A stretch of 58,273 bases of DNA, taken from Bacteroidota bacterium. Lineage in GTDB: Bacteria; Bacteroidota; Bacteroidia; JABEUT01. Position 1 is the stretch's first letter. Every line of letters starts with the position of its first letter. The notes under the pieces were generated by a model. That model was not told where the DNA came from, did no database searches, and saw nothing but the letters and a program-made list of their open reading frames with translations. The DNA lies in assembly GCA_013285805.1 (NCBI GenBank), contig JABDGY010000005.1, forward strand, positions 1 to 58,273, read 5' to 3'. A program made the translations under genes and the position numbers. Positions 21,455-29,692 of the stretch are shown piece after piece.

Positions 21455-22264
21455 ATGAAACACAATAGTAAAAAGGCGATTTTGTCAGCGTTTGCCCTGC
21501 TGGCTTTATTTACTGTAAAAGCACAGGATTATGTTCGCCCCGGCGGAAGCTATACCCCTTCTACAGATAATAACCCTACAGCTACTGGCCCTAAAAAATT
21601 CAGCCTTAGCCTATCAATGGGCTCAGCAATACCCTTAAAGGAGTACGCAAGCACTTATGTAAAAGGCTCTTTCTGGGATTTTAACTCACCCGACTCTACA
21701 CATTTACAAGGGTTTGCACAATCCGGATTCAATATGAATGTTACAGCCTCCTATTTGTTTTCCGATGAATTCGGTATAAAAATGATGCTTGGCTATAGTT
21801 CAAACCCATTTAATATCAATACATTCTCATCAACTGTGGGGTTTCCTTCTTATGCGTCTACCCAGACAAATTATCACGTAACTGAATACATGATTGGGCC
21901 TTATATGTCGTTATTGGTTGCCCCTAAACTACGGGTAGAACTAGGTGCAATGATTGGGCTGGTTACTATAAGCTACCCTGAAATTGTAGTTGCCCTTAAC
22001 GATACACTTACCGATACCTATGACTTTAACGGAGGTAATGGATTTGGATATTGTTTTGATGCAGGAGCTGAATACAGTATTACAAGCAACCTTAGTATCC
22101 TTATTAATGTCGCCTACACAGGCTCAACTATAAAATACAACGGGTTCGATGAAACACTCAACTCACCGGGCTATTATCCATATACCTTCTCTCACGATAC
22201 CGATGTACCTTATATGACTACCGCCATTATTAAACCCACCATAGGCATTGCGCTGAAATTTTAG
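21455..22264 (+). CDS. Outer membrane beta-barrel protein
   Basis: Signal peptide, barrel-like alternation, terminal aromatic (GIALKF*). ATG at 21455 preferred over the TTG at 21440. Confidence 0.7.
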   Translation: MKHNSKKAILSAFALLALFTVKAQDYVRPGGSYTPSTDNNPTATGPKKFSLSLSMGSAIPLKEYASTYVKGSFWDFNSPDSTHLQGFAQSGFNMNVTASYLFSDEFGIKMMLGYSSNPFNINTFSSTVGFPSYASTQTNYHVTEYMIGPYMSLLVAPKLRVELGAMIGLVTISYPEIVVALNDTLTDTYDFNGGNGFGYCFDAGAEYSITSNLSILINVAYTGSTIKYNGFDETLNSPGYYPYTFSHDTDVPYMTTAIIKPTIGIALKF

Positions 22265-22291
22265 CGGCTTGCATAAAACCGGGCTATGCAA

Positions 22292-22307
22292 TTTATTCGT
22301 ATATTTG
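22292..22307 (+). promoter_or_regulatory. TTATTCGTATATTTG promoter-like element
   Basis: 15-mer identical at 27305..27319 and 29258..29272, each 20-25 nt before a start codon; contains TATATTTG. Confidence 0.6.
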
Positions 22308-22331
22308 AAAAACAAACTTAATACCTATCCT

Positions 22332-22586
22332 ATGAAAAGACTTCTGTTTACCGCCGCATTAATCGGAATGACTGGTTTCCTTGCTCAACCCGCTTTTGCC
22401 GGAAACGGTGGTGGATGTAAAGGCAAAGGTTGCACCTGCACAGGCAGTTGCAAAGATGAAAAATGTACCATGAAATGCTGCACCGGCGACAAAGATGATA
22501 AATCTTGCAAGAAAGGTGACAAGAGTTGCACCAAAGATTGCAAGAAATCGACAACTTCAACAACTACCACCGACGACAAGAAATAA
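22332..22586 (+). CDS. Small exported Cys/Lys-rich protein (possible metal-binding)
   Basis: Signal peptide MKRLLFTAALIGMTGFLAQPAFA then GNGGGCKGKGCTCTGSCKDEKCTMKCCTGDKDDKSCKKGDKSCTKDCKK; ATG at 22332, 25 nt after TTATTCGTATATTTG. Confidence 0.65.
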   Translation: MKRLLFTAALIGMTGFLAQPAFAGNGGGCKGKGCTCTGSCKDEKCTMKCCTGDKDDKSCKKGDKSCTKDCKKSTTSTTTTDDKK

Positions 22587-22675
22587 TAACCTTATCTCGA
22601 ATGATAATGCCCTGTAGCATGAAAATTGCTGCAGGGTTTTTATTTTATATCTGGTGGAAATAGTAGTTTTGTTGC

Positions 22676-23527
22676 ATGCCAGCAACAGCAACTATAAAAG
22701 TACCTGGAACGGAAGTTGAAAAGCTAACGGGTGAAAAATTCCCGTTAACAAACCGAAACCTGCACCTTTCAATTGAATTAAGGGAAAATCAGTTATTGGC
22801 TGTGTTGCTCGACAAAAGAAGCAATCAATATATTGCATGGGCTTCCTATCCGCTAAATAAAGACAACTCACTTGATAAAATACTTGAAGATGAAATGCTA
22901 AGCACAGCCGCTTCAAGCGTATCTGTGGCTTTTACATCGAACAATTACATACTGGTACCTGCTTTATATTTTAAGAAAGAAGCCCTGAAGGATTACCTTA
23001 CTACCCAGCAGTTATATAAAACCGACGAAACTCCCTGCTACGACTACATAAAGAACCTTGATAGCTACAACCTGTATACTACAGGCAAAAGCCTCGATAC
23101 ATTACGCAAGAAATACCCCGGTGCGTCTTTCAGGCATAGTTCAAGCCTATTTCTTGAACAACTGCTGACAGAAAATAAAAACACAGAAGACGATAAGGTA
23201 TTTGCCTGCGTTTTTTCTAATTACGTTGATGTGGCTGTTATACAATCGGGTAAACTTTTATTATCGAACCGCTACCAGTTTCAAAACACCAACGACTTTA
23301 TTTATAACCTGCTTTGGGTTTATGAACAGCTTAAGCTAAATGCAGAAAAAGTACCCTGCATATTTTACGGTGAAATTGAAAAGGACTCAGAGCCCTATAA
23401 GCTCTCTTCAAGATACATTAAGAAATTAAGTACAGGCGATAAAGGCATGCCACCCTGCACTGCACCTTTAAACACTTTACAGCCCCATACGTATCATTCA
23501 TTATTTACACAGTATTTATGCGTATAA
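22676..23527 (+). CDS. DUF3822 family protein
   Basis: NLHLSIELRENQLLAVLLDKRSNQYIAWASYPL; ASKHA-like fold, overlaps rsmD start as commonly seen in Bacteroidota. Confidence 0.75.
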   Translation: MPATATIKVPGTEVEKLTGEKFPLTNRNLHLSIELRENQLLAVLLDKRSNQYIAWASYPLNKDNSLDKILEDEMLSTAASSVSVAFTSNNYILVPALYFKKEALKDYLTTQQLYKTDETPCYDYIKNLDSYNLYTTGKSLDTLRKKYPGASFRHSSSLFLEQLLTENKNTEDDKVFACVFSNYVDVAVIQSGKLLLSNRYQFQNTNDFIYNLLWVYEQLKLNAEKVPCIFYGEIEKDSEPYKLSSRYIKKLSTGDKGMPPCTAPLNTLQPHTYHSLFTQYLCV

Positions 23528-24078
23528 GCGGGGGTAACCTGAAAGGGCGCAAGGTGCCGGACAAAAAACTGAACCTTCGCCCCACAACCAACAGAGCAAA
23601 ACAAGGCTTATTCAATATTCTGCGCAACCGCATGGACTGGACACAGTGCACAGCGCTGGACCTATTCAGCGGCACAGGTAGCATGGCTTATGAGCTATCG
23701 TCAAATGGGTGCATACAGGTAACCGCGGTTGATATAAGCTCCGCTAATTGCAACTTTATACGCACCAATGCCAAACAATTTAACATTACTAACCTGGTAA
23801 TTGTCCGTAGCGATGCCCTTTCATTTTTAAGGAGCCACAGCGAACCTTACGACGTAATTATTGCCGACCCTCCTTACGATTACACACATTTTGGTGTTAT
23901 ACCCGAATTGGTATTTCAACGGAACCTTTTAAAAGAAAATGGCTGGCTGATAATTGAACACTCCCGAAGGACTTCATTTAAAGATGCACCATTCTTTTCC
24001 GAACAACGAAACTATGGAGAGGTTCATTTCAGCTTTTTCTGCAAGGAAAATACACTAAAAGAAGAGGCTCCAAGTTAA
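23518..24078 (+). CDS. rsmD: 16S rRNA (guanine966-N2)-methyltransferase RsmD
   Basis: MRISGGNLKGRKV...RPTTNRAKQGLFNILRNR...ALDLFSGTGSMAYEL...IIADPPYDY. Confidence 0.95.
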   Translation: MRISGGNLKGRKVPDKKLNLRPTTNRAKQGLFNILRNRMDWTQCTALDLFSGTGSMAYELSSNGCIQVTAVDISSANCNFIRTNAKQFNITNLVIVRSDALSFLRSHSEPYDVIIADPPYDYTHFGVIPELVFQRNLLKENGWLIIEHSRRTSFKDAPFFSEQRNYGEVHFSFFCKENTLKEEAPS

Positions 24079-24120
24079 TATCTATAGTTGAGTCTTTTTC
24101 TTTCGTAACTTTACACAGTT

Positions 24121-25068
24121 ATGGCAAATAACAGGTTATATATTTTACTGCTTATTGTTGCTGTAAGTTGCTTACACCCTTCCCGGGCCTTTGCCCTCAG
24201 CAAGGATTCTTCAAATTACATTAAATTATACGAGGATACCCTTAAAAAACTTCAATTCGGGCGTATAGCTGTACATACATCTGATAAACAAAAGGAAGCG
24301 GCAAATACCCGATTCCTGAACATAATGCAAAAGGCATTAAACCTGCCTAATTCCTTTAATTACCCTTTTGATTCCTTAAAAACCATTGGCCATTTAACGT
24401 CCGATGATAAACAATTCCGTATACTAAGCTGGAACCTGGCCAAAGCTGATGGCACCTATGAGTATTTCGGGTTTATTCAGTCGCTTAACCCCAAAACAAA
24501 GAAATATGTGCTTTATCCCTTAAAGGATAAATCGGCTGAAATAACTAATCTCGGGGGCGAAACCCTTACCCCAGATAAATGGCTGGGCATGGTCTATTAT
24601 AAAATTGTCAGCATGAAAGATGAGAAGTTTTACATGTTGCTTGCATGGTCAGGCTATAACAAACTCATTACCAGGAAGATTATAGATGTAGTTACATTCA
24701 ATACTGAAGGGGTACCAAGCTTTGGTAAGAATGTTTTCAGCCACCTGCCATCGAAATTCAAGGGAGCTTCTAAGCGCATTGTTTTCCAGTATTCTGCATC
24801 AAGTACCATGTCGTTGGAATATAACCCCGGTAAAGATGTTATTGTTTTTGACCGTTTAGAACCCACCGAGGCGGGTTTAGAGGGCCAGTACGAATATTAT
24901 GCCCCTAACCTTATGGCAGTTGACGGCTTAGCCTATAAAGATGGCAAATGGGAATACGCCGAGGACATTGGACCTCGTAATTCGTCGCAGAAGGTAGACA
25001 ATATGTATCACGATGAAAAAGACGGTGATAAACAGGGTGATAAAAAACCTGTATATACTCCACATTAA
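24121..25068 (+). CDS. Conserved hypothetical exported protein
   Basis: Signal peptide-like N-terminus; long ORF with promoter spacing; no family recognised. Confidence 0.6.
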   Translation: MANNRLYILLLIVAVSCLHPSRAFALSKDSSNYIKLYEDTLKKLQFGRIAVHTSDKQKEAANTRFLNIMQKALNLPNSFNYPFDSLKTIGHLTSDDKQFRILSWNLAKADGTYEYFGFIQSLNPKTKKYVLYPLKDKSAEITNLGGETLTPDKWLGMVYYKIVSMKDEKFYMLLAWSGYNKLITRKIIDVVTFNTEGVPSFGKNVFSHLPSKFKGASKRIVFQYSASSTMSLEYNPGKDVIVFDRLEPTEAGLEGQYEYYAPNLMAVDGLAYKDGKWEYAEDIGPRNSSQKVDNMYHDEKDGDKQGDKKPVYTPH

Positions 25069-25104
25069 AAATATAAATTTGCATCAACTTATACATCCTC
25101 TCTT

Positions 25105-26196
25105 ATGAAAAAAGTTCACAACTTCAGCGCAGGACCCGCAATTCTTCCTGCCGAAGTACTTAAAGAAGCATCGCAAGCGGTCATTGAATTCAACAACTCA
25201 GGTATGTCGTTGCTTGAAATGTCGCACCGCGGCAAAGATTTTATTAACGTAATGGAAGAAGCTCGTGCCCTTGTAAAAGAGCTTATGGGCCTTGGTAACG
25301 ACTACCAGGTTTTATTCCTTGGCGGAGGCGCAAGCATGCAATTTGCTATGGTGCCGAGTAACCTGCTCATCGCAGGTAAATCTGCAGCCTATGTAAATAC
25401 AGGAGTATGGGCAAGCAAAGCCATAAAAGAGGCAAAACTGGTGGGAGATGTAAATGTTATTGCTTCTTCTGAAGATAAAAAATTCAGCTATATACCCAAA
25501 GGCTATACCATACCTGCCGATTCAAGCTACCTGCACATTACTTCGAACAATACCATATATGGTACCCAAATGCACAGCTTCCCCGATTCACCAATCCCGG
25601 TAGTGTGCGATATGTCGTCAGATATTTTCAGCCGCAGGGTCGATTTCAGCAAATTCGGACTGATATATGCAGGCGCTCAAAAGAACATGGGCGCTGCCGG
25701 CGCTACTATGGTGATAGTAAAAGAAAGCCTGTTGGGAAAAACCGGAAGGAAAATGTTCTCCATGCTCGATTACCAGGTGCACATTAAAGGAGAATCTATG
25801 TTCAACACCCCACCGGTGTTCCCTATATATATAAGCCTGTTAACTATGAAATGGCTTAAGAAAAACGGCGGGCTGACATGGATTGAAAAAGTGAATAACG
25901 AGAAAGCTGAACTCTTCTTCAATGAGCTGGATCGTAACTCTCTCTTCACCGGCACATGCGCCAAGGAAGACCGTTCTAAGATGAACCCTACCTTCCTCCT
26001 TACGAAACCTGAACTGGAAGAGTCATTCAATAAAATGTGGAAAGAAGCAGGAATAGATGGCATAAAAGGACACAGGGATGTGGGCGGCTATCGTGCATCG
26101 ATGTACAATGCGCTTACACTCGACAGTGTAAAAACATTGGTTGATGTAATGAAAGAATTTGAAAAGAAGTACGCTGACGCCAAGGTGACGGCGTAG
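25105..26196 (+). CDS. serC: Phosphoserine aminotransferase
   Basis: KKVHNFSAGPAILPAEVLKEA...LLEMSHRGKDFINV...FLGGGASMQFAMVPSNL. Confidence 0.96.
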   Translation: MKKVHNFSAGPAILPAEVLKEASQAVIEFNNSGMSLLEMSHRGKDFINVMEEARALVKELMGLGNDYQVLFLGGGASMQFAMVPSNLLIAGKSAAYVNTGVWASKAIKEAKLVGDVNVIASSEDKKFSYIPKGYTIPADSSYLHITSNNTIYGTQMHSFPDSPIPVVCDMSSDIFSRRVDFSKFGLIYAGAQKNMGAAGATMVIVKESLLGKTGRKMFSMLDYQVHIKGESMFNTPPVFPIYISLLTMKWLKKNGGLTWIEKVNNEKAELFFNELDRNSLFTGTCAKEDRSKMNPTFLLTKPELEESFNKMWKEAGIDGIKGHRDVGGYRASMYNALTLDSVKTLVDVMKEFEKKYADAKVTA

Positions 26197-26199
26197 CCG

Positions 26200-26279
26200 A
26201 ATAATGAATAACGAATCATGAATATCCAATACTGAGATACTTCGAAATTCAAAATTCCTTGTTCGATATTCGATATTTA
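26200..26279. repeat. Dispersed AT-rich intergenic repeat
   Basis: AATAATGAATAACGAATCATGAATATCC...TTGTTCGATATTCGATATTT; related to 1711..1806. Confidence 0.6.
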
Positions 26280-26290
26280 TAAAACAGATT

Positions 26291-27238
26291 ATGAAAAAAA
26301 TACTTGCCAACGACGGCATGGAGGCTGAAGGCATTAAACTCCTCGAAAAAGCCGGCTACATTGTTATCACTGAAAAAGTGGCCCAGGACGAGCTTTCTGA
26401 AGCTATTAATGAAAACGATTATGTGGCACTTACCGTTCGCAGCGCTACTAAAGTAAATAAAGAACTTATTGACCAATGCCCTTCACTGCGTGTTATTGCA
26501 CGTGGCGGTGTTGGTATGGATAATATTGATGTGGAATATGCCAAGAAGAAGAATATACAGGTAGTAAATACTCCTGCAGCTTCTTCCTTATCGGTTGCGG
26601 AACTGGTTATAGCACATATCTATAGTATGTCGCGCTGGTTACACGAATCGAACCGCACTATGCCTGTGCAAGGTGGCACCGAATTTGCCGCGTTGAAAAA
26701 GAAATATTCCAAAGGCTATGAACTTGGCGGTAAGACTATGGGCATTATCGGATTCGGACGTATTGGCCAAAGTGTGGCAAAACTCGCATTAGGCAATGGC
26801 ATGAAGGTAGTAGCTTATGACCCTTTTATTGCTGATGCTAAAATTGATGTTGAGATTTTCGGAGCAGGAAAAGTAACGGCCCACATTAAAACATCTTCAC
26901 TTGATGATGTGTTAAAGATGAGTGACTATATCACCTTGCATGTACCGGGCGGCAAGCTTATTGGTAAAGACGAGATTAAGAAGATGAAAAAAGGTGTAAT
27001 GCTGGTTAATGCATCTCGCGGTGGTGTTATAGATGAAAAAGATTTACTGGAAGGTTTGAACTCAGGACATATAGCCCATGCTGCTTTAGATGTTTTTGAA
27101 GGAGAACCTACACCAAAGAAAGAATTACTGCAGCATCCTAAAATATCAATGACCCCGCACATTGGTGGCTCTACTGAAGAGGCACAACAACGTATTGGTG
27201 TTGAGTTAGCTGAAAAGATTATACATTTCCTCCGCTAA
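26291..27238 (+). CDS. serA: D-3-phosphoglycerate dehydrogenase (2-hydroxyacid dehydrogenase)
   Basis: ARGGVGMDNIDVEYA, GIIGFGRIGQSVAKLALG, VNASRGGVIDEKDL, HIGGSTEEAQQRIG. Confidence 0.93.
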   Translation: MKKILANDGMEAEGIKLLEKAGYIVITEKVAQDELSEAINENDYVALTVRSATKVNKELIDQCPSLRVIARGGVGMDNIDVEYAKKKNIQVVNTPAASSLSVAELVIAHIYSMSRWLHESNRTMPVQGGTEFAALKKKYSKGYELGGKTMGIIGFGRIGQSVAKLALGNGMKVVAYDPFIADAKIDVEIFGAGKVTAHIKTSSLDDVLKMSDYITLHVPGGKLIGKDEIKKMKKGVMLVNASRGGVIDEKDLLEGLNSGHIAHAALDVFEGEPTPKKELLQHPKISMTPHIGGSTEEAQQRIGVELAEKIIHFLR

Positions 27239-27304
27239 TATTTAAGATTTAGGAATTGAGATTTAAGATTTGACAACGTGAGAGTCATGCTGGAATCGGT
27301 TCAC

Positions 27305-27319
27305 TTATTCGTATATTTG
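27305..27319 (+). promoter_or_regulatory. TTATTCGTATATTTG promoter-like element
   Basis: 21 nt before DUF2442 ATG. Confidence 0.6.
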
Positions 27320-27339
27320 TATATAATAAAACTATAGAA

Positions 27340-27612
27340 ATGATTAAGGCGGTTGCTGTAAAAGTATTAAATAACTATAATCTCTATATAAAGTTTAACG
27401 ACGGCGTTGAAGGTACTGTTGATTTATCCCACCTTAAAGATGGAAAAGCTTTTAGCATGTGGAAGGAACAAGGTAATTTTGAAAAAGCGCATATTGAAGG
27501 GGAAGCTATAGCATGGGATGAAAATCTGGATATCGACGCATTGAGCCTTTATCTACAGCTCACCAAACAAACATTTGCTGATTACACCGCCAAGCAAAAG
27601 AACCATGCCTAA
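27340..27612 (+). CDS. DUF2442 domain protein
   Basis: YNLYIKFNDGVEGTVDLSHLK...AIAWDENLDIDALSLYL. Confidence 0.85.
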   Translation: MIKAVAVKVLNNYNLYIKFNDGVEGTVDLSHLKDGKAFSMWKEQGNFEKAHIEGEAIAWDENLDIDALSLYLQLTKQTFADYTAKQKNHA

Positions 27613-27865
27613 AATATCTTTTTTCTACGGCATAGTTATTTACATGTATTTTAATGACCACCATCCGGCACATTTTCATGCTATTTATGGAGAATACAGC
27701 GCCAAAATAGGAATTAACGACTATGCATTACTTGATGGATACCTTCCGCCAAAAGCATTCTCTCTTGTGGTTGAATGGGCAGCATTGCATAAAAGTGAGC
27801 TACTGAGCAACTGGGATAATATGTTGAAAAAAGAACCGTTCAACGCAATTGCTCCTCTTGAATAA
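27605..27865 (+). CDS. DUF4160 domain protein (overlaps DUF2442 gene by 8 nt)
   Basis: MPKISFFYGIVIYMYFNDHHPAHFHAIYGEYSAKIGI; ATG at 27605; ORF-track start 27575 is upstream in-frame. Confidence 0.88.
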   Translation: MPKISFFYGIVIYMYFNDHHPAHFHAIYGEYSAKIGINDYALLDGYLPPKAFSLVVEWAALHKSELLSNWDNMLKKEPFNAIAPLE

Positions 27866-27875
27866 AGAAAAATTT

Positions 27876-28337
27876 ATGAAAAAATTAATCATATTACTGA
27901 CTGCAATTGCCCTAACTTCATGTAATCATTATACTACTGATAACAATTCGGAAAGCCAAGCCGTTCTCAATACCGATAAAGAGTTTAATGACTATTGTGC
28001 TAAAAATGGGCAGGCGGCCGCGTTTGTTAAGTATGCCGACTCATCACTCATTGCATTGGGTGAAGGCAGGCTACCTATACGTGGTATTGAGGAATTAAAA
28101 CAAGACTATGCCAAACGACATGACAGCAATAAACTGGCATGGATGCCTGAACGTGGCGAAGCATCAGGCAATATGGGATATACTTTTGGCTGGTGGAAAT
28201 ATTACACCAAAACCCGTGCAGGGCATGATACCGTTTACCAGGGCGATTATGTAACCGTCTGGAAAAAACAAAAAGACGGCTCGTGGAAATATGTGCTTGA
28301 TGGAGGAAACGATACCCCGGCGCATAATAAGTTTTAG
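27876..28337 (+). CDS. NTF2/DUF4440-like lipoprotein
   Basis: Lipobox LTSCNH; GRLPIRGIEELKQDYAKRH...YTFGWWKYYTKT..DTVYQGDYVTVWKKQKDGSWKYVLDGGNDTPAHNKF. Confidence 0.8.
   Translation: MKKLIILLTAIALTSCNHYTTDNNSESQAVLNTDKEFNDYCAKNGQAAAFVKYADSSLIALGEGRLPIRGIEELKQDYAKRHDSNKLAWMPERGEASGNMGYTFGWWKYYTKTRAGHDTVYQGDYVTVWKKQKDGSWKYVLDGGNDTPAHNKF
28303..28336 (+). repeat. Left copy of 34-bp direct repeat (3' end of DUF4440-like gene)
   Basis: GAGGAAACGATACCCCGGCGCATAATAAGTTTTA; 32/34 identical to 29213..29246. Confidence 0.9.
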
Positions 28338-28861
28338 GTTTTTTTTCTTCCGAAGAACTTCTTTAACCACGCTACTATTCTTTTGTCAGTAGAATATTTA
28401 TTGATGTTATGTAATTGCTCAACGTCAGCCGCATCTTTTAACCGGCCTGTTAACATCTTATTCACAATTAAATCCTGCAGGTGAATAAAATTCACCACTA
28501 AATTATCTACATACTTATATGAAATGCTCCTTTCCCGGGCATCTGTATACTCTACTCCAGTAATAGCATTAAACAAATCTATTTGTATGGGTTCGGCTCC
28601 AATCTTAACCGCGAATGGCTTTTTAAAGTCAGTGTTTTTGATGTGATCAACCAATTTCGAGGGGAACTTAAGCTCTTTAAATGCTGTAATAAGTCTTTTT
28701 TTATTCCTATCTTCAGGATTTATCCATATATCTAAATCACCCGTTGTTCTACCATATCCATAAAATACAACCGCATATCCGCCGACAATCATAAAATCGA
28801 CTTCATTATTATTGAGGGCATGCAATACATCCTCAAAATTCTCAGCCAGCTTTAGTGACAT
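28334..28861 (-). CDS. Nucleotidyltransferase-fold protein (DUF6036/AbiEii-like)
   Basis: LNNNEVDFMIVGGYAVVFYGYGRTTGDLDIWINPEDRNKKR; GG...DLDIW nucleotidyltransferase motif. Confidence 0.8.
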   Translation of the reverse strand: MSLKLAENFEDVLHALNNNEVDFMIVGGYAVVFYGYGRTTGDLDIWINPEDRNKKRLITAFKELKFPSKLVDHIKNTDFKKPFAVKIGAEPIQIDLFNAITGVEYTDARERSISYKYVDNLVVNFIHLQDLIVNKMLTGRLKDAADVEQLHNINKYSTDKRIVAWLKKFFGRKKT

Positions 28862-29141
28862 ACGGAAGCATTATTTTGAATACTTTTTCAAGTACCGGCC
28901 ATGAACCGTCGGGGTGCAGAAACTTGTTATAAACTTGTTTACGCAGAAACTCTAAGTTCTCCATACGTTGGTCGTATGACAGTGACGCATTTTCCTTCGC
29001 AGTAGCCTGGCTCATTTCTTCAAATGAATTGAAAACAGCTACACTTACCTTTTTATTCCTGTTGAAGGTGTAAGTAGCCATTGGCTCTGCAACTTTAGCT
29101 GTTTTTTTAACAACCTTCTTTTTATAGTTTTTACTTTTCAT
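28842..29141 (-). CDS. Hypothetical protein overlapping the nucleotidyltransferase start
   Basis: MKSKNYKKKVVKKTAKV...; 20-nt overlap with downstream gene; CGTATATTTG promoter-like element just upstream supports Met at 29141 rather than 29159. Confidence 0.6.
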   Translation of the reverse strand: MKSKNYKKKVVKKTAKVAEPMATYTFNRNKKVSVAVFNSFEEMSQATAKENASLSYDQRMENLEFLRKQVYNKFLHPDGSWPVLEKVFKIMLPYVTKAG

Positions 29142-29212
29142 GCTATCTTCCTTATTCAAATATACGTATTTCAGGTAAGTATATTAGTTGTAATCACAGA
29201 TTAACACTTACA

Positions 29213-29246
29213 GAGGAAAAGATACTCCGGCGCATAATAAGTTTTA
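29213..29246 (+). repeat. Right copy of 34-bp direct repeat (relic encoding ...DTPAHNKF*)
   Basis: GAGGAAAAGATACTCCGGCGCATAATAAGTTTTA; encodes same terminal peptide as 28337 gene but outside any ORF. Confidence 0.9.
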
Positions 29247-29257
29247 AACTTTACTTT

Positions 29258-29272
29258 TTATTCGTATATTTG
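29258..29272 (+). promoter_or_regulatory. TTATTCGTATATTTG promoter-like element
   Basis: 20 nt before small ORF at 29292. Confidence 0.6.
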
Positions 29273-29291
29273 AAAGTATACATTCATTCTC

Positions 29292-29471
29292 ATGGGCACA
29301 TTACAGGAAAATATACCAATAAATCCTGAAGAAGTTATTCAGGCAGCTCATGAAACCTTATTAAAAAAGGTTGTCATGAAGACTTTGAACATCGTGGTTC
29401 TTGTAGTTCTTGTTGCAATTACCGCAGGTATTATCCTAACACTCGGATTGAGTAGCTACCACCCGGGATGA
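29292..29471 (+). CDS. Small single-TM protein (59 aa)
   Basis: MGTLQENIPINPEEVIQAAHETLLKKVVMKTLNIVVLVVLVAITAGIILTLGLSSYHPG*; preceded 20 nt upstream by TTATTCGTATATTTG. Confidence 0.55.
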   Translation: MGTLQENIPINPEEVIQAAHETLLKKVVMKTLNIVVLVVLVAITAGIILTLGLSSYHPG

Positions 29472-29485
29472 TAGTGTAGTCATTA

Positions 29486-29640
29486 CTAAAATCCTTCGCA
29501 TTACTTCTCCGCATTAAGTCGTATCTTTGGGTATATGAATTTTGAATTAGAATCAGACTTTTCACCCACCGGCGACCAGCCACAGGCGATATAGCAGTTA
29601 GTAAAAGGGATTATTAATTCAGGGCATAATCAACTATTGG
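29486..29640 (+). pseudogene. uvrB (fragment): Duplicated, truncated uvrB promoter plus 5' CDS fragment
   Basis: CTAAAATCCTTCGCATTACTTC...TCGTATCTTTGGGTATATGAATTTTGAATTAGAATCAGAC...; translates [33 protein letters not shown] versus UvrB [34 protein letters not shown]; similarity fades after about 29640. Confidence 0.9.
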
Positions 29641-29692
29641 ATTGCATCAGAATAATAAAAAGTTTGTATTTTTGGACTCAGAATAATACCGC

